A DNA stretch of 31,031 bases. Source: Corinectria fuckeliana (taxonomy: Eukaryota; Ascomycota; Sordariomycetes; Hypocreales; Nectriaceae). The position numbers were made by a program, and so were the translations under genes. The stretch spans positions 1 to 31,031 of the forward strand of contig WPDH01000285.1 of assembly GCA_019137255.1 (NCBI GenBank), read 5' to 3'. The notes under the pieces were generated by a model. That model was given only the letters and a program-made list of their open reading frames with translations. It was not told the origin of the DNA and ran no database searches. The stretch's first letter is position 1, and every line of letters starts with the position of its first letter. Shown in pieces: positions 1-10,784 of this stretch.

Positions 1-1040
1 TTAATATAATCTAGCTAATTATAAAGTAGTTAGCTAAGCTAGTTATAATACTTTAGTATATTAATATCTATTATCACTAGGTCTATAAGCTTATTTAAAA
101 GGGTAAAGTTAAGATATCTTAGCTACTTATAGCTTAAATACTAGTAGATAGTCTTATAAAGCCTCTTTTAGAATAGAAATATATAACTTTTATTATATAA
201 TTATAAATATATATAGCCCTAGATAAGACTATATAATAGGCCTAGTAATACTTATAATTTCTTATATTATCTTACTATTAAATCAGAAAAGAAAAACACT
301 TAGAGGATCTTTTAGTTTCTAGTTTTATAATAATCTTATTTACTTTTATATTAAATAATTTAGTCTATATAAAAGAGAGTAAATAAGATTAGAGGTAATA
401 TTAATATATTACTTAGCTAGAGGAACTTTTAAAAAGCTTAAAAAATAGTATTAAAATATAATTTTCCTATATAGTTAATATCTTCTAGTCTTTTAATTTA
501 ATATTAAATAATTAGTTATACTAATTAGGCTACTTAACTAGTATAATAAAACATAAGAGCTATAATCTTATAATCTTATTAGGTATTAAGATATTAATAT
601 AATAGGTTAGCCTTATATATTAGGATTAGTAATATTATTATTATAATAATAAAAAGGTTAGTTTAGTATAATAGTTAAAACTATTATATATTATATAATT
701 TTAAGACCCCTCTAGTAACTAATATAAAATACTAGCTTAAAAGCCTAAAAGGGTTAATCTTTATACTTTTACTAAATATAATAATAACCTCTTTCTCTTA
801 TTACCTTCTTTTTAAAGCTAGAATCCTATATAATAACTCTAACTATTATCTTAAGGTACTAGCTAGAACTATTATACTTTTAGATTAAAGCTAAGATTTA
901 ATTTTAGCCTTAGTAAGAATTCTCTTATTTTTAGGAGCTAAAAACACTAAGGAATTAGCTAGCTAGTACTATCAGATAGTTATAAATAGTCTTATTAGTT
1001 GGTTAGACTAACTGCCCCTAGCAGCTAGTCTAAGAGGGTG
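1..1040. mobile_element. RIP-degraded AT-rich repeat block, probably the interior of an LTR element
   Basis: This stretch is overwhelmingly A+T. The remaining C is mostly in CT or CC context and the remaining G in AG or GG context, so CpA, TpG and CpG are strongly depleted and TpA is enriched. That is the signature of repeat-induced point mutation in ascomycetes. No reading frame survives. It ends in a purine-rich run (taagagggtg, 1031-1040) directly before the LTR at 1041. A polypurine tract is expected at the 3' end of a retroelement interior, so I infer a plus-oriented element whose 5' part lies left of the window. I could not match the interior to the copia domains seen on the right side. 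Confidence 0.7.
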
Positions 1041-1204
1041 TGTTAGTAGTAGGACCACTAGTCAGGCCTGCTATTAGGCACCGTCCATATTTCTGCCTTA
1101 GATGCTAGGCATCTAGCGATAACAGCGATCCCCTTAGGGACTCACCGTTCCGCCCCCTTTTCCTAGCTTAGTACAGTTACACAATACACGCAGTCACATC
1201 AATA
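1041..1204 (+). repeat. LTR copy 1 (Ty1/copia-type), little mutated
   Basis: A 164-bp sequence starting TGTTAG and ending near AATA, present again in direct orientation at 25471-25633. Apart from one single-base indel, I count about 22 substitutions by eye. All but one read as C-to-T or G-to-A going from this copy to the right-hand copy, so this one is nearer the ancestral state. It contains a short palindrome, GATGC-TAG-GCATC. It could be the 3' LTR of the element to its left (a polypurine-like run abuts it) or a solo LTR. Identity with the right copy stops at 1204; the unique gene-island sequence starts at 1205. Confidence 0.8.
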
Positions 1205-2899
1205 GGATCAGGTAAACTAGCGAAATTGGCGGGGAGAGTGGACCAACACGAGTGAGCTTCCTGCGAACCGAGCTTCAGGCTTGACATGCGGGGAAGACTA
1301 GAAGGATAAGAGAGAGGACAAGCGGACGACATTTCACGGCGTTTACGGGAGAGTCACGGGAGATGTCGAGGGACCTGGTGGACGACATCTCTTATACAGG
1401 GCCAAACTCCATCCGATTCAGATCCTCGGAGCTCTCAATCGGCATCATTCCGGCTCCTTAGGCCAAAGTAAAACATACTTCACAAAAAGGCCTCGCAGCA
1501 GCCGATCAGCCAGCGAAGGAGCTGAAACACATCTGCTCGGAACGGACAGAGGGCTTGCTGATCCCGTGCTAGCTCTCACCGGCTTCGTCCCCGGAGCAAG
1601 CCCCAACCAACAAGTCCCAACCAACAAGTCCCAACCAACAAGCTCCAGCCAACAAGCTCCAGCCAACAAGCCCCATGTCCCGAGAAAACGGGAGATGCGC
1701 GTCAGCATGGAAGAAGGAGATTTTCTTCTGCGTGGCTTACGCTCTAGACTAGCCCGGTGGCAGTCAGACTAGTTGGGCACCATCAGCAGTTAAGAATTAA
1801 GGTGCGTCAAACGCGCAACATTCCAGAAGAAGATGCTTGAAGCCTCGCGGAAGCGAAATCTGCCCAAACAGCTGTAGCTTGCCGGCATGCCACCCCTCCC
1901 CGGCCGACGACGCAGAAACCCGGCTGGTCGCGAAGGATCCTCTCGCATTCATGGGCTGGCTGGGTCCATCCTGGGCACTGATTGTCGGAGAAGCGGAAGC
2001 CAATGAAGGTGCTACGTTTACATACGAGCAAGCCACCCCCTTATTCGTGCCGCGTCTGTTTGCTGCGCGCCCGGGATGTCTTAGCGGTACTCGGAGGAGG
2101 GCGTTGGGAGCGGCATGGGGTAGTCGTAGTTACACCCACTGTAGGTAAGGATGCAGATAAGTTGACAAGCCGTGGTGGGTACCTTGTATTGAGTCTGGAA
2201 ATGGAATGTGTCGCCATCCGGGAGTGCTTCAGGGACACCCACATGGACAATAGCACATTTCCTCGCCCGGTAGTCGCTGAGGATCCGCCAAGCAATCCGC
2301 CAGGACTCAGCGGGCGTAGAATGATTACGGAACTCGGATGGGATGCCGGAGACGCTCGAGTGCTACAGTACATAGTACGGCTGAAGGTGGACAGCGACTG
2401 GAAAGAAGAAGTCAGCCGGTGACCTGGACTTCTTGGCCCTCATCAAGCACCATGGCTCCTCCTAGGCTTTCGCGTTTCAAGTAAGGTCAACAACAAAAAC
2501 TAGTACCTAATACTGGCTGCACATAGCTGTAGTAGCACCTTGACATCCCTAGCTTCAGGCTGCCAACTTTCCAAATCAGCTAGCAACAATGGACCGCCTG
2601 CAGAAGCTGACAATAACCAACCTATGCAATGTTAGCCTCTAAGTACACACCCACTATTTAAGCTAAGATCGTCAACCCCGGCCCCCTTCAAGCGAGGTCC
2701 TAGACACTTTAACTCTGCAAGGTTTCACGCCACGCCTCCTAGCGCTCCTAACCAACCGTGAAGCTATACGAGCAGAATATTCTACACATTCCTAAGTCAG
2801 GTACCCTCTTCGCGGCCTTGAACCGGGACTTTCAGCCTCTAAAGATGGTCGCTGTGATACAGCACCTCCCTCTCCATCATCACCAATCCAGTCCGCACC
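1205..2899. other. Intergenic, no recognisable gene
   Basis: Normal base composition resumes here. Several open frames occur, the longest being a 146-codon plus-strand frame at 1982-2422 and one at 1837-2148. None has a recognisable domain, a good start context or typical splice structure, and they overlap each other on both strands. A small 14-bp minisatellite lies at 1603-1672. The last part before 2900 is presumably the promoter and leader of the rhodopsin-like gene; it carries a pyrimidine-rich run just upstream of the ATG. Confidence 0.5.
1603..1672 (+). repeat. Five-copy 14-bp minisatellite
   Basis: Five head-to-tail copies of a 14-bp unit of the type CCAACCAACAAGTC. The first two copies are identical. 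Copy three ends in CT instead of TC, and copies four and five begin CCAGCC. The ordered gradient of variants is typical of replication slippage. Because the unit is not a multiple of three, it cycles through all frames and creates the repetitive-looking short frames seen on both strands here. Confidence 0.9.
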
Positions 2900-4451
2900 A
2901 TGGCTACCTTTCCAGTAGTTAACGGCGTGGAGGTCTTTCGGCTGCCTCCAGATGGCTACGTGGTCGACTTTGACCACCCGAAGCAGCAGAAGGTGCTGGA
3001 GCATTATCTTATCTTTGGGATCGGGGGACCGTTGGCTCTGATTGCGTTGCTGCAGCGGTACTATACGAAGGTTTTTCTCTCCAAAGGGCTGCAGGTCGAC
3101 GACGGTGAGTCTCAACTGACGGGCGAGAAACCCCCGGAGAACGATCAATGGATACCCTTTGGATAGTCGTTGAGGCAGACGAGTTGTGGAAAAGTACATG
3201 GAGTTTACTGACCAGCCTGCAGGATTCATGTTTCTTGGATGGGTAAGACGCTGGAATCGAATTCCACGCCAAACGTGCCGTTGCTTACGCTGTGAAGTTG
3301 TCGTCGGTATTGACCCAGCTCCTAATGACCAGTTAAGTCCACGACTCTCCCAGATTCTTACCGTAACTAACAGCACTGCTCTATAGTTTCCGTCGCACAA
3401 CGGGGCATGTGCGCCCACTCATGGGAGATGTCGTTGACACACTACGAACGCTACGCACTTGTACGTCAGCCAATCCACCGTGAACAACCCACTACTTCGC
3501 CTCACACGACATGCAGATCAGCTACGTTGCCGCCCCGGTATACATGCTCTGCAACGGCTTCACCAAGCTCTCCCTCCTCACCTTCTACCTCCACCTCTCG
3601 CCGCAGAAATGGTTCCGCGTCGCCGTCTGGACCAGTATCGGCATTGTCAGCGTCTACACCGTCGTCATCACCATTATGATGTTCTTCGTATGCAGGCCGC
3701 CACGCAAGGCCTTCGACTTCAAGATGGAAGGGGGCACATGTACGGACGCCGCGGTTTTGTACATGGCCACTGCGGTGTCCAACATCATAACCGATGGGAT
3801 CCTGTTCGTGTTGCCGATTCGCATGGTCTATAAACTGCATATGCCGATGGCTCAGAAGGTTGGAGCCATTGTCGTCTTTGGAATTGGGTCTATGTGGGTG
3901 TCTCACGTTGTTGCTATCAGCCAATGTCTTTAGCTGACATTTCCAGGACTCTCGCTACTTCGGTGGTCCGTCTTGTCAAGCTGCCGGTCGTGCTAGCTAG
4001 CACAGATCCTTCCTGGGACGCTGCCCCAGCCAACCTATGGACGTAAGTACAGCTTCCAACCACGCCCTAGGCGGACCCGCTAACACGCAACAGCTTCGTG
4101 GAAGCCAATCTGTTCGTCATCTGCGGCTCGACGCCCACACTGCGCAAATTCTTCAGGCACCTGATGCCGCGCCTCATGGGATCGTCGAAAGACTCCCGCT
4201 ACTATGCAGGGCCGTACGACGCACAGCAGCAGCAGCAGAGCGGCACGCTCAGCAGGGTGCGCAAGCAGCGCCGCCACTATGCGCCGTTCCCCGAAGACGA
4301 CGCCACCGAGATGCAGCGGTTCTCCGATGAGGCCAAGGCTGACGGCAGCATGACCATTAATGTTTTTGGGAGCGGAGATGGGCAGCGGGATGATCAGAGT
4401 GATAGAGCCATCTTGCGGACACAGAGTTTCACGTTGCAGTATACTTCATGA
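2900..4451 (+). CDS. Fungal rhodopsin-domain integral membrane protein (Pth11-like GPCR family), 7 exons
   Basis: The model joins 2900-3104, 3223-3242, 3298-3331, 3387-3460, 3517-3893, 3947-4042 and 4094-4451, giving 387 residues with every phase consistent. Introns start gtgagt, gtaaga, gttaag, gtacgt, gtgggt and gtaagt. The protein has a short outside N-terminus, a first membrane helix at about 36-52, then further hydrophobic helices, and a cytosolic tail from about 295 that is charged and carries a five-Gln run. Cys95 (in MCAHSW) and the Cys in GGTCTDAAVLY fit the loop cysteines of this family. The fungal rhodopsin domain (PF20684-type) is widespread in Pezizomycotina and includes Pth11-related receptors. 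This protein lacks an N-terminal CFEM domain, so a receptor role is only inferred. The ATG sits in a good CACC context. The ligand is unknown. Confidence 0.9.
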
Positions 4452-5106
4452 GCTGTCCTCGAAGCGTCTGCGAGGACGGGATATGGAGGCTTACACATCA
4501 TACAAGGACTCGTGCTCCTCAGCCGACATATTTATCGTTGAAGCAAGCATTCGATGACTTCAAGGTGGTGCTTCAAAAAGGTATTTCTCGGGGGTGAATG
4601 TATCCAAAGTCAATAAAGAAACCCTGTTAGGTACTCAGGAGCAAATAAAGAGTCCGTTTAGAAGGGAAAATTATTAATGTCGCAAGTAATATAAAAAAGG
4701 GGTAAAATTATGCTATGTTTAGAATGATAGACCTACACAAACTCAGCCATGTTCCCATCTACAGCGGTTCCTTCTATCTCTTCTTTTTGCATAACCAGGC
4801 TGCTACTTTGACAGGCTTTATACGCAAGCTTGGAGACAAGGGCATTCGATTTATCAAGCGACTTGCCCTCGAGCATTAGATAGAACGGAGAGTTTGTCTC
4901 TGCCGACCTTGTAGTAACAACGATTTACTTGCCTTTTCATCCCAACAAAATACTTGTTTTCTGCTAACGCACTCCTTTTCCAATACAGCCTAGCTGCTCA
5001 GTACTCCTCAAGGCGCCTCATAAGCCCCGCCATTCTCATGCCTATTACCCTGATTATTGTACTCGTGTCTGCCCATCTCAGCCACATTCTGTGGCGGCGG
5101 ATGATT
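4452..5106. other. Intergenic region between convergent genes
   Basis: This is the downstream side of the rhodopsin-like gene and, on the other strand, of the Ser/Thr-rich glycoprotein remnant. It contains AT-rich 3'-flank sequence such as aataaa-like stretches at about 4610-4660, consistent with polyadenylation. I see no gene. Confidence 0.5.
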
Positions 5107-5874
5107 TCACTGCGACGCTTGCTGCGGCGACTGCTCCCATTGCGGCGGTGCGTACCCGGGCTGGTTCTGAACAGGGAGTGATGCCATTGTGCTCCCAGCT
5201 GTGCAGTAGGATTAATGGAAGAGATTGTAGGCTAATAAGGAGACGTATGCGCAACCGCATACGGAAACTTGTTGTCTTCCGTCCATTACCCAGTTTTATG
5301 ACACTAATGATGGAGCCGACTACGATGCCTGCGATTTTTCCGGTAGACAAGGCTGAGCTGGAGGCCGCTTCTGAGGACGGACTCGATATTGACGAGGATT
5401 CTGTAGAAGTCGACGCTGCAGCTGTAATAGGGAGGGTCGTGCTAGGACCGTCGGTGGCTTCAGTCCCTGTGGTATCGGTCGTTGCGGCGTCAGTTGCGGA
5501 TTTAGTCTCTCCTGCACCAGTCACGGTGATCTCATTGACTACGGTCTCGGTCGCTGCTTTGGCCGTCGACTCTGCGTCAGTCTCTTCAGACATGGTCGGT
5601 GATTTGGCCTCTGCAGTTGACGACGCGGAGGTGTCTTCACTCGAGGTGATGTTGAAGTAGTGGCTGATGAAAGCGTACGTCGTGGCCCTGTGATGAAGTC
5701 TACCCGTCGCGTCCAGTCTTTTAGCTGGATTTATACAACGAGATTGTCTTCTCTTTATAGCCTGACATCGCTGGTGTTGCTGTCATCGCCACATTTTGGC
5801 GAGTAATTCTTCGAAGCAAGTTCCATAACTTCAAGGTTGACCGCGGTTGTAATAATACATAGAGACGAATCATA
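5107..5874 (-). pseudogene. Ser/Thr-rich single-pass membrane glycoprotein, 3' part; possibly decayed
   Basis: Read right to left. An exon begins at about 5874 after a tctttag acceptor and encodes a Cys-containing, extracellular-looking stretch (with SLCIITTAV and NYSPKCGDD). In a different frame, about 5740 to 5285 encodes ATTYAFISHYFNITSS, a long Ser/Thr/Ala-rich stalk and a glycine-rich membrane segment (GKIAGIVVGSIISV). A last exon from 5198 to the stop at 5107 gives a Pro/Gln-rich cytosolic tail (NQPGYAPPQWEQSPQQASQ). The acceptor cacag at 5199-5203 fits phase 1 with donors near the membrane segment. This architecture is typical of fungal surface sensor or mucin-like proteins. I could not connect the first two blocks with a valid intron, nor find a signal peptide upstream. 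It is either a gene with introns I mis-assigned or a degraded copy. Confidence 0.45.
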
Positions 5875-8310
5875 CTTCTAAAGACACACATTTCACTCAG
5901 ATCAATGTTCTGCCAAACTAAAAGCAAGTCGGGTGCAATCATGCGGTAACACATAGAGATGTCATTCACCCGGAAAGATACAGTTAACAGGTTCCTATAG
6001 GAGAGTTGGCCATATTGATTGAACTTTGGCCCCATTTGAAACGAAAGGTGCGACTGGCCTCTGATCTTAGTATTGTCTTCATGATCAGTGCGATTCTGTA
6101 CTTTTCACAACCTCTTCACATGCACATAGCTAGAGTATGCGCCTGAATAAGTCCATCATAGTCAAGCAATCGTGTCGTAATCATCATAGATTAGCTACTA
6201 CAGCATGATGTAAATGTGGTCAATCCTTCCTCGGAGTATTTAACCGTTAGTCAGAACCCTTCCAGGCACAGATATAGCTCAGCTGACCAAATCTAAAGGA
6301 ATCAGAACCTCTTGTACTCCGTATCCCTTACACATATATCTCCCCCCTCGTGCAGGCTAGCAGCCAGATACTCGCAGCCGACAACAATCAGTTGCTCAGA
6401 CAGAGTATTTCTTTGGAAAGCCGTACCCTTCCTGTCTTAAGTACTCTGCTGTGACTTTTATTAATTGCCTTACTTGATGATGCTATCCATGGCTTCAACA
6501 ACCACAACCGTGCCAAACTACATCACCAAGTCAGGCAACAGAAATGTCAACTAGCAGCTTAGCTTTTTACGACATTCTGCAGATTGTATGAGGTGGGATT
6601 GTTCCAGTAACTCTGCAGCATACCACAGCACTTCGCCATCCTGGGCATTACGACGCCGGCTCTCCTAGCCTGGACGTAACTCTGTACACTGTCGAAGATA
6701 TGGAGGTCTCACAAGGGTTTCCTCTTATGGCAGCCTGTTGCGACCAAGCAAAAAGAACGGAACCACATGACCAAGTTGATAGGTTCGCGTAATTCGCTTC
6801 TAAACGTGGTTTTCTTCCAGTCAACTCAACACTCATTCTATATACCGCTTCTCTCTCGTGGTCTACATTGTCAGCCGTCCGCGCCCCAATGTTTCAGGCT
6901 GTGGGATATTCGGCATCCGAAGAGCGAATAATACCAGGAAGCCGCCTCAAGTGTTACAAATGCATGGCTTGGGCAGGCCTCCTGTATATCTGCTGCTCCG
7001 AACCGCTCCAAGTGGGTTTTCGTTTCTCCATTAATGGTAACAGAGCCGACTTGGCAACACAAGGGTTCAGGCTTCTTTATAGTAGCTGGAGTGCCGCATT
7101 TTATCCGTCGTGCTGGGACGGCCTCGAAAGCCGCCGAATAACATTCAAGGAGCCCTGCGCGGTGTATTCCGACATGGAGTGCGAAGAAAGTTGTTCTTAG
7201 CTCTCTCTTCACAGTGACTGTACTTTGTGATTGAGAAATGCAGCTGGGAGCAGGCGCCGCAACGATGGCTTACTATCCTTATCGGAGAGTGGGCGATACC
7301 CCGTGGACTATCATCATCCGAAGGCACCATCATTCGAAGGCATACAAACGGGTCATTTTCGTGACCTTTTATTAGGCTGGAATCCTACCTAGATAGTACG
7401 AGAGGAACGGTGGCTGGGTGGATGACTGAATGTACACTAGTAAATGGCAAGGTTCATGGTAGACGAGGTTGGGTTTTATCTTACATGGCGTATCGCCGCC
7501 CCGCAAAGGATATACACCACTGTACGTACTACGTTCCTACCGGCTGTGATAAGGCCCTCTTTAGTCTGTAGATTACACTGCACTCACTACCCCGGATTTG
7601 TCTGTTAGCGTGTGATTGCGGCTCTCCCGGAATACGATAGGGCGCACGGGATCCCTGGTCTGCATCCATCTCCTTGGCTTTTTACAGGGGGGAAGGGGTA
7701 GAGCGGTGAGAGAGAAAGAGACGGGCGGAAAGATCTGTTTTATCCTCTAATTCTTCCGATGTTGGGAGAGAGACCATTCATTAATTAGGCTAGCCGCCTG
7801 TGAACGACCAAAGCGGTAGGATTGCATAGGATGCCATTCCTGAGTACAGTAGATATCTATCTATGGAATAGTCCCAATACTGAATGCAGACACCACTGTT
7901 TTCATCACAGACGCTGGCTGGAATGCGCAACATCGGGTATCAAAAGTTGCGCACATATGACGAATTTATTATCGAGGCCGAGCGGGGCCGCTTTCTGCTG
8001 AGCTGACTAATATGAAGCCTCGGACATTCGGCGTGATAGGCGTGATAGGCGAGCGGATGGCCCGGCATTTACGAGAATTGGCCCTGCAAAGTCCGGCTTC
8101 AGCGAGCGGGGACGCGGAACGAACGGCCTGCCAAGAAGGAATAGATCTCGATGATGATTGATGATGATGATGCGATGATGTCGCTGTGGTGGTGTTTGTT
8201 TTCGGATTGCTATTAAATTCCGATCTTCTCCCGCTTCTCCCCTCTGCCTGCACTCGATCACTGCTCTCCCTCACCTTGAAGCAAGCCATCATCCAGACAG
8301 CTTAATCACC
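5875..8310. other. Long stretch without a confident gene
   Basis: Several short frames occur, for example a 110-codon plus frame at 6868-7200 and a 107-codon minus frame at 7969-8292. They overlap on opposite strands and show no known motif. The 5' exons of the glycoprotein remnant may lie in 5875-6200. Bases 8031-8050 carry a doubled 10-mer (gcgtgatagg) and 8150-8180 a GAT-rich run. The final 100 bases before 8311 are pyrimidine-rich, like a fungal promoter or leader. Confidence 0.5.
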
Positions 8311-8466
8311 ATGTTCGTCTACCCATTCTTCTTCATTGTCGTCCAGCTGCTCGGCTTCGTCTCCGGCCTGCTGCGATCGCCCGTGTTTCCCCAGCCTCAC
8401 CGCGCCCTCCAGCGCATCACCCAGGCAGAAATCCCCGGTGCATCTCAACGCCAACCAGTCCATTGA
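8311..8466 (+). CDS. Possible 51-residue small protein with N-terminal hydrophobic segment
   Basis: The ATG at 8311 lies in a favourable context (aatcaccATG) after a C/T-rich leader. The frame begins MFVYPFFFIVVQLLGFVSG, a strong hydrophobic segment usable as a signal peptide or membrane anchor. It continues with a short polar, Pro/Gln-containing tail and stops at 8464-8466, directly before an AC microsatellite. No family is recognised. It may be a genuine small secreted or membrane peptide, the first exon of a gene I cannot complete, or a chance frame. No second exon with consistent phase was found. Confidence 0.3.
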   Translation: MFVYPFFFIVVQLLGFVSGLLRSPVFPQPHRALQRITQAEIPGASQRQPVH

Positions 8467-8490
8467 ACACACACACACACACACACACAC
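8467..8490. repeat. (AC)12 microsatellite
   Basis: Twelve perfect AC dinucleotides directly after the stop codon of the small frame at 8311. The repeat produces the run of alternating Val/Cys or Thr/His in overlapping frames, which should not be read as protein. Confidence 0.95.
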
Positions 8491-9792
8491 GCACAGTCTA
8501 ATTAGGCACAATCTCGGTCACGGCCTAATTCATCATTCTGCTCCACATCGACCACTCACCACAACAAACAAATCTTTCCCTTCCTACTTAGTCTAGGGAT
8601 CCTCGCCGGGCTCGGACCGCCGTCGGGCTCCATCCGATGGAAGTTCCCAGCGCAAACACATCAATGAGATATGTCAGCGCTTATGACAAATCGGCCACGC
8701 TTAACGTTATGAATCTGTTACCTCGTGGGGCGTCATAAACCTGGTCCTCACGCGCTCCCCCGCCGTCTCGGAGCTTTTCGGGCCTGTCGCTAAAATGTCT
8801 CCGGGCTGGACATTTCACCGTCCTGCTTAGGCTCCGCTATCTCGGAGCTCTGCCATCTCCAGCACTGCCACACCGTCCACGTGCGACAGACCCCGTGTCT
8901 CCTCTCCGTCCAACGCAGTCCCACTTCGCTGGACACTCGGCCTTGTCAAGCAACAGCAGCGTCTTAGCCCAGCAACACCAGCTCTAGTCTTCACTCATTC
9001 GAGCATCGTGAGCGTTTCCTGGATAATTCTATGACCACTCTGGCAGTGCACGGCCGATTCGATCAGGGGCATGATCAGTTTGTCTGTACGCATCGCCGGA
9101 CGGGATATCTCGGTGGAGGACATGGGCGATGAAAAGGTCTAAACTGGAGACATCCGACAGTGATTCGCTCGAGGATAGCAATGATACCACAATAACGACT
9201 ATATGATGGAATTAATCTCTCTCTCGCTCCTGCAAACATAGTTGTTGATTTGTGTACGTTGCCTAAATGTAAAATGTGACGACAGCCTCTAAGCAATACC
9301 ATACGAGCAAACCGCATTGTGTATTCAATTGTTGTGGATCATCCAAGTAGTCCACCACTTACCAATGGTCAAACAATCCTCGCTTCTGGGTTATATGGAC
9401 CTCATCAACGTGTTTTGCCCCTTCCAGCTATCCACGGAGACTGGCTCTGAAAACAGACATCTTTTCCGCGATTCACGTTCACTCTAGGGTAGGTCACGGT
9501 CTACTGGTGCCGACGGTTCCTCTTCCTCCAGCATTACATGTACCCTAGGCTGGTCTATTGACTTGGAAATGATGTACTGTGGCCATTTCTAAACATAGCC
9601 TATTACCTGTGGTTTGTTTTTATCCCTAACCCTACCCTTGCCGTAAACCCGTTAGATGTCCCGTGAAAGTTCACTCTGGCCGTGTCGTACACTTCCCATC
9701 GTCTATCATTAACCCTTTATCAAGTCAGCTCCATAGTAGCCAAGTCTCATTTAACGCCTGCCGCTGCATCAAGTCTTATCACGCTGTAAATA
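8491..9792. other. Intergenic, no gene seen
   Basis: No frame over about 80 codons is found, and I see no domain, splice pattern or RNA gene. Base composition is ordinary. A short CCCTAACCCT motif occurs near 9624, too short to call an interstitial telomere tract. Confidence 0.5.
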
Positions 9793-10784
9793 CTATGGCC
9801 CGGAGTTCGAGGCCTTGTCCAAAGCAGTAGAGGCAATGGCCACGTACTTCCTAGCCTGATCTATATAGACACAATCACTGAGCCAATGAGTCTTGACTAT
9901 TGCCAGGCATTGCTCTATCAGAGTCAAGTTACTCGCAGCATAGCCCACGTTGGCTTGGTAGTGCATCACTCTCTCAGGCTGGTATTGACTCCCAGACGCC
10001 GGAAACATCGAATAAACCAGACTGGTTCTCATAAGGAGCAACGCCTAGACCGGCTAGCTCTGTCGAGCCGACCGGGAACGCAGTGTTGAACACGGAAAAG
10101 GCTTGGACTACTGTCGTCGAGTTGGGGTCTACCCAGGCTCCCATGTAGCCCGAGTCTGCATCTAGCAGGTTGGGCATGTTGGCCGTCTCGTGCCCCTCGG
10201 CCCAGAGTGCGGTAGACTCCACGGCTTGGACGGATGACTGGGCCACGCTCTGTTGATATACAGAGGTTAATGACCGCAGCTTCGGTGGGACATACCCTGT
10301 TACAAAGGTCAGTGGTGAGTTCCCCGAGGCCATGGGCGAGCTTACACGGTTCCACGGACCCGTTGCCCTGCGGGAGAGGCACAAGGAGCTTCTGAATACG
10401 ATACCACAATTCCTCGCGCGTGCCCGACGAAATGATCTTGAGCTGACGCATCTCTTCAGGCGACATCAAGCACTTGACAGACCCCGGGCCGCATTGATTC
10501 TTCCCGTGCTTCCCGTGGTCTTCATCCGACTTGTCTCTTTTGGTCGACTTTCCGCAGAAGCGGCACATGTGCTGCTCGGAGTGGTTGTCAAGGAGATGGC
10601 TCCTGCGAAATCGAGTCAGCGATGAGGGCTCAGATGGCAATGGAAACCTTCTGTCAACCATACTTCAGTCGAGAGATGTCCTTGAACCCGCCCTCCGGGT
10701 TCTTCTGGGGAACTCCGCAATAGAGCTGGATACCATGTTCGTGATACGTCTCGTAAGGGCAACAGAGTCGCCGGCCTCCAACGG
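9793..10784 (-). pseudogene. Fungal C2H2-type zinc-finger protein, 5' incomplete and frameshifted near the 3' end
   Basis: Read right to left: exon about 10784-10664, intron 10663-10603 (gtatgg...gctgac...gcag), exon 10602-10346, intron 10345-10297 (gtaagc...actgac...acag), exon from 10296. Phases agree at both junctions. The first exon gives RRLCCPYETYHEHG and then, across the junction, RLKSHLLDNH and CRFCGK, followed by a His/Cys pair and a MSPEEMRQLK...TREELW block. That order (CPY...C...RLK-HL..H, C..C...H..C, then a helical 'eelWyrI..LL' segment) is the fungal finger module found at the N-terminus of many ascomycete proteins. Near 9980 the frame stops (TGA at 9974), while the neighbouring frame continues with protein-like sequence (YQPERVMHYQANVGY) to a stop at 9793. 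A one-base insertion or two-base deletion would explain this. No start codon upstream was convincing. Confidence 0.6.

Noticed and set aside
1..1040. Mitochondrial or centromeric origin of the AT-rich block
   Set aside because: The dinucleotide pattern (loss of CpA, TpG and CpG) and the adjoining LTR are explained by RIP of a transposon.
1982..2422. 146-codon plus-strand open frame
   Set aside because: No family recognised, overlaps a 110-codon minus frame, and begins without a conventional ATG; not strong enough to call a gene.
9624..9638. CCCTAACCCTACCCT resembling telomere repeat
   Set aside because: Barely two units and one imperfect; too short to be an interstitial telomere tract.
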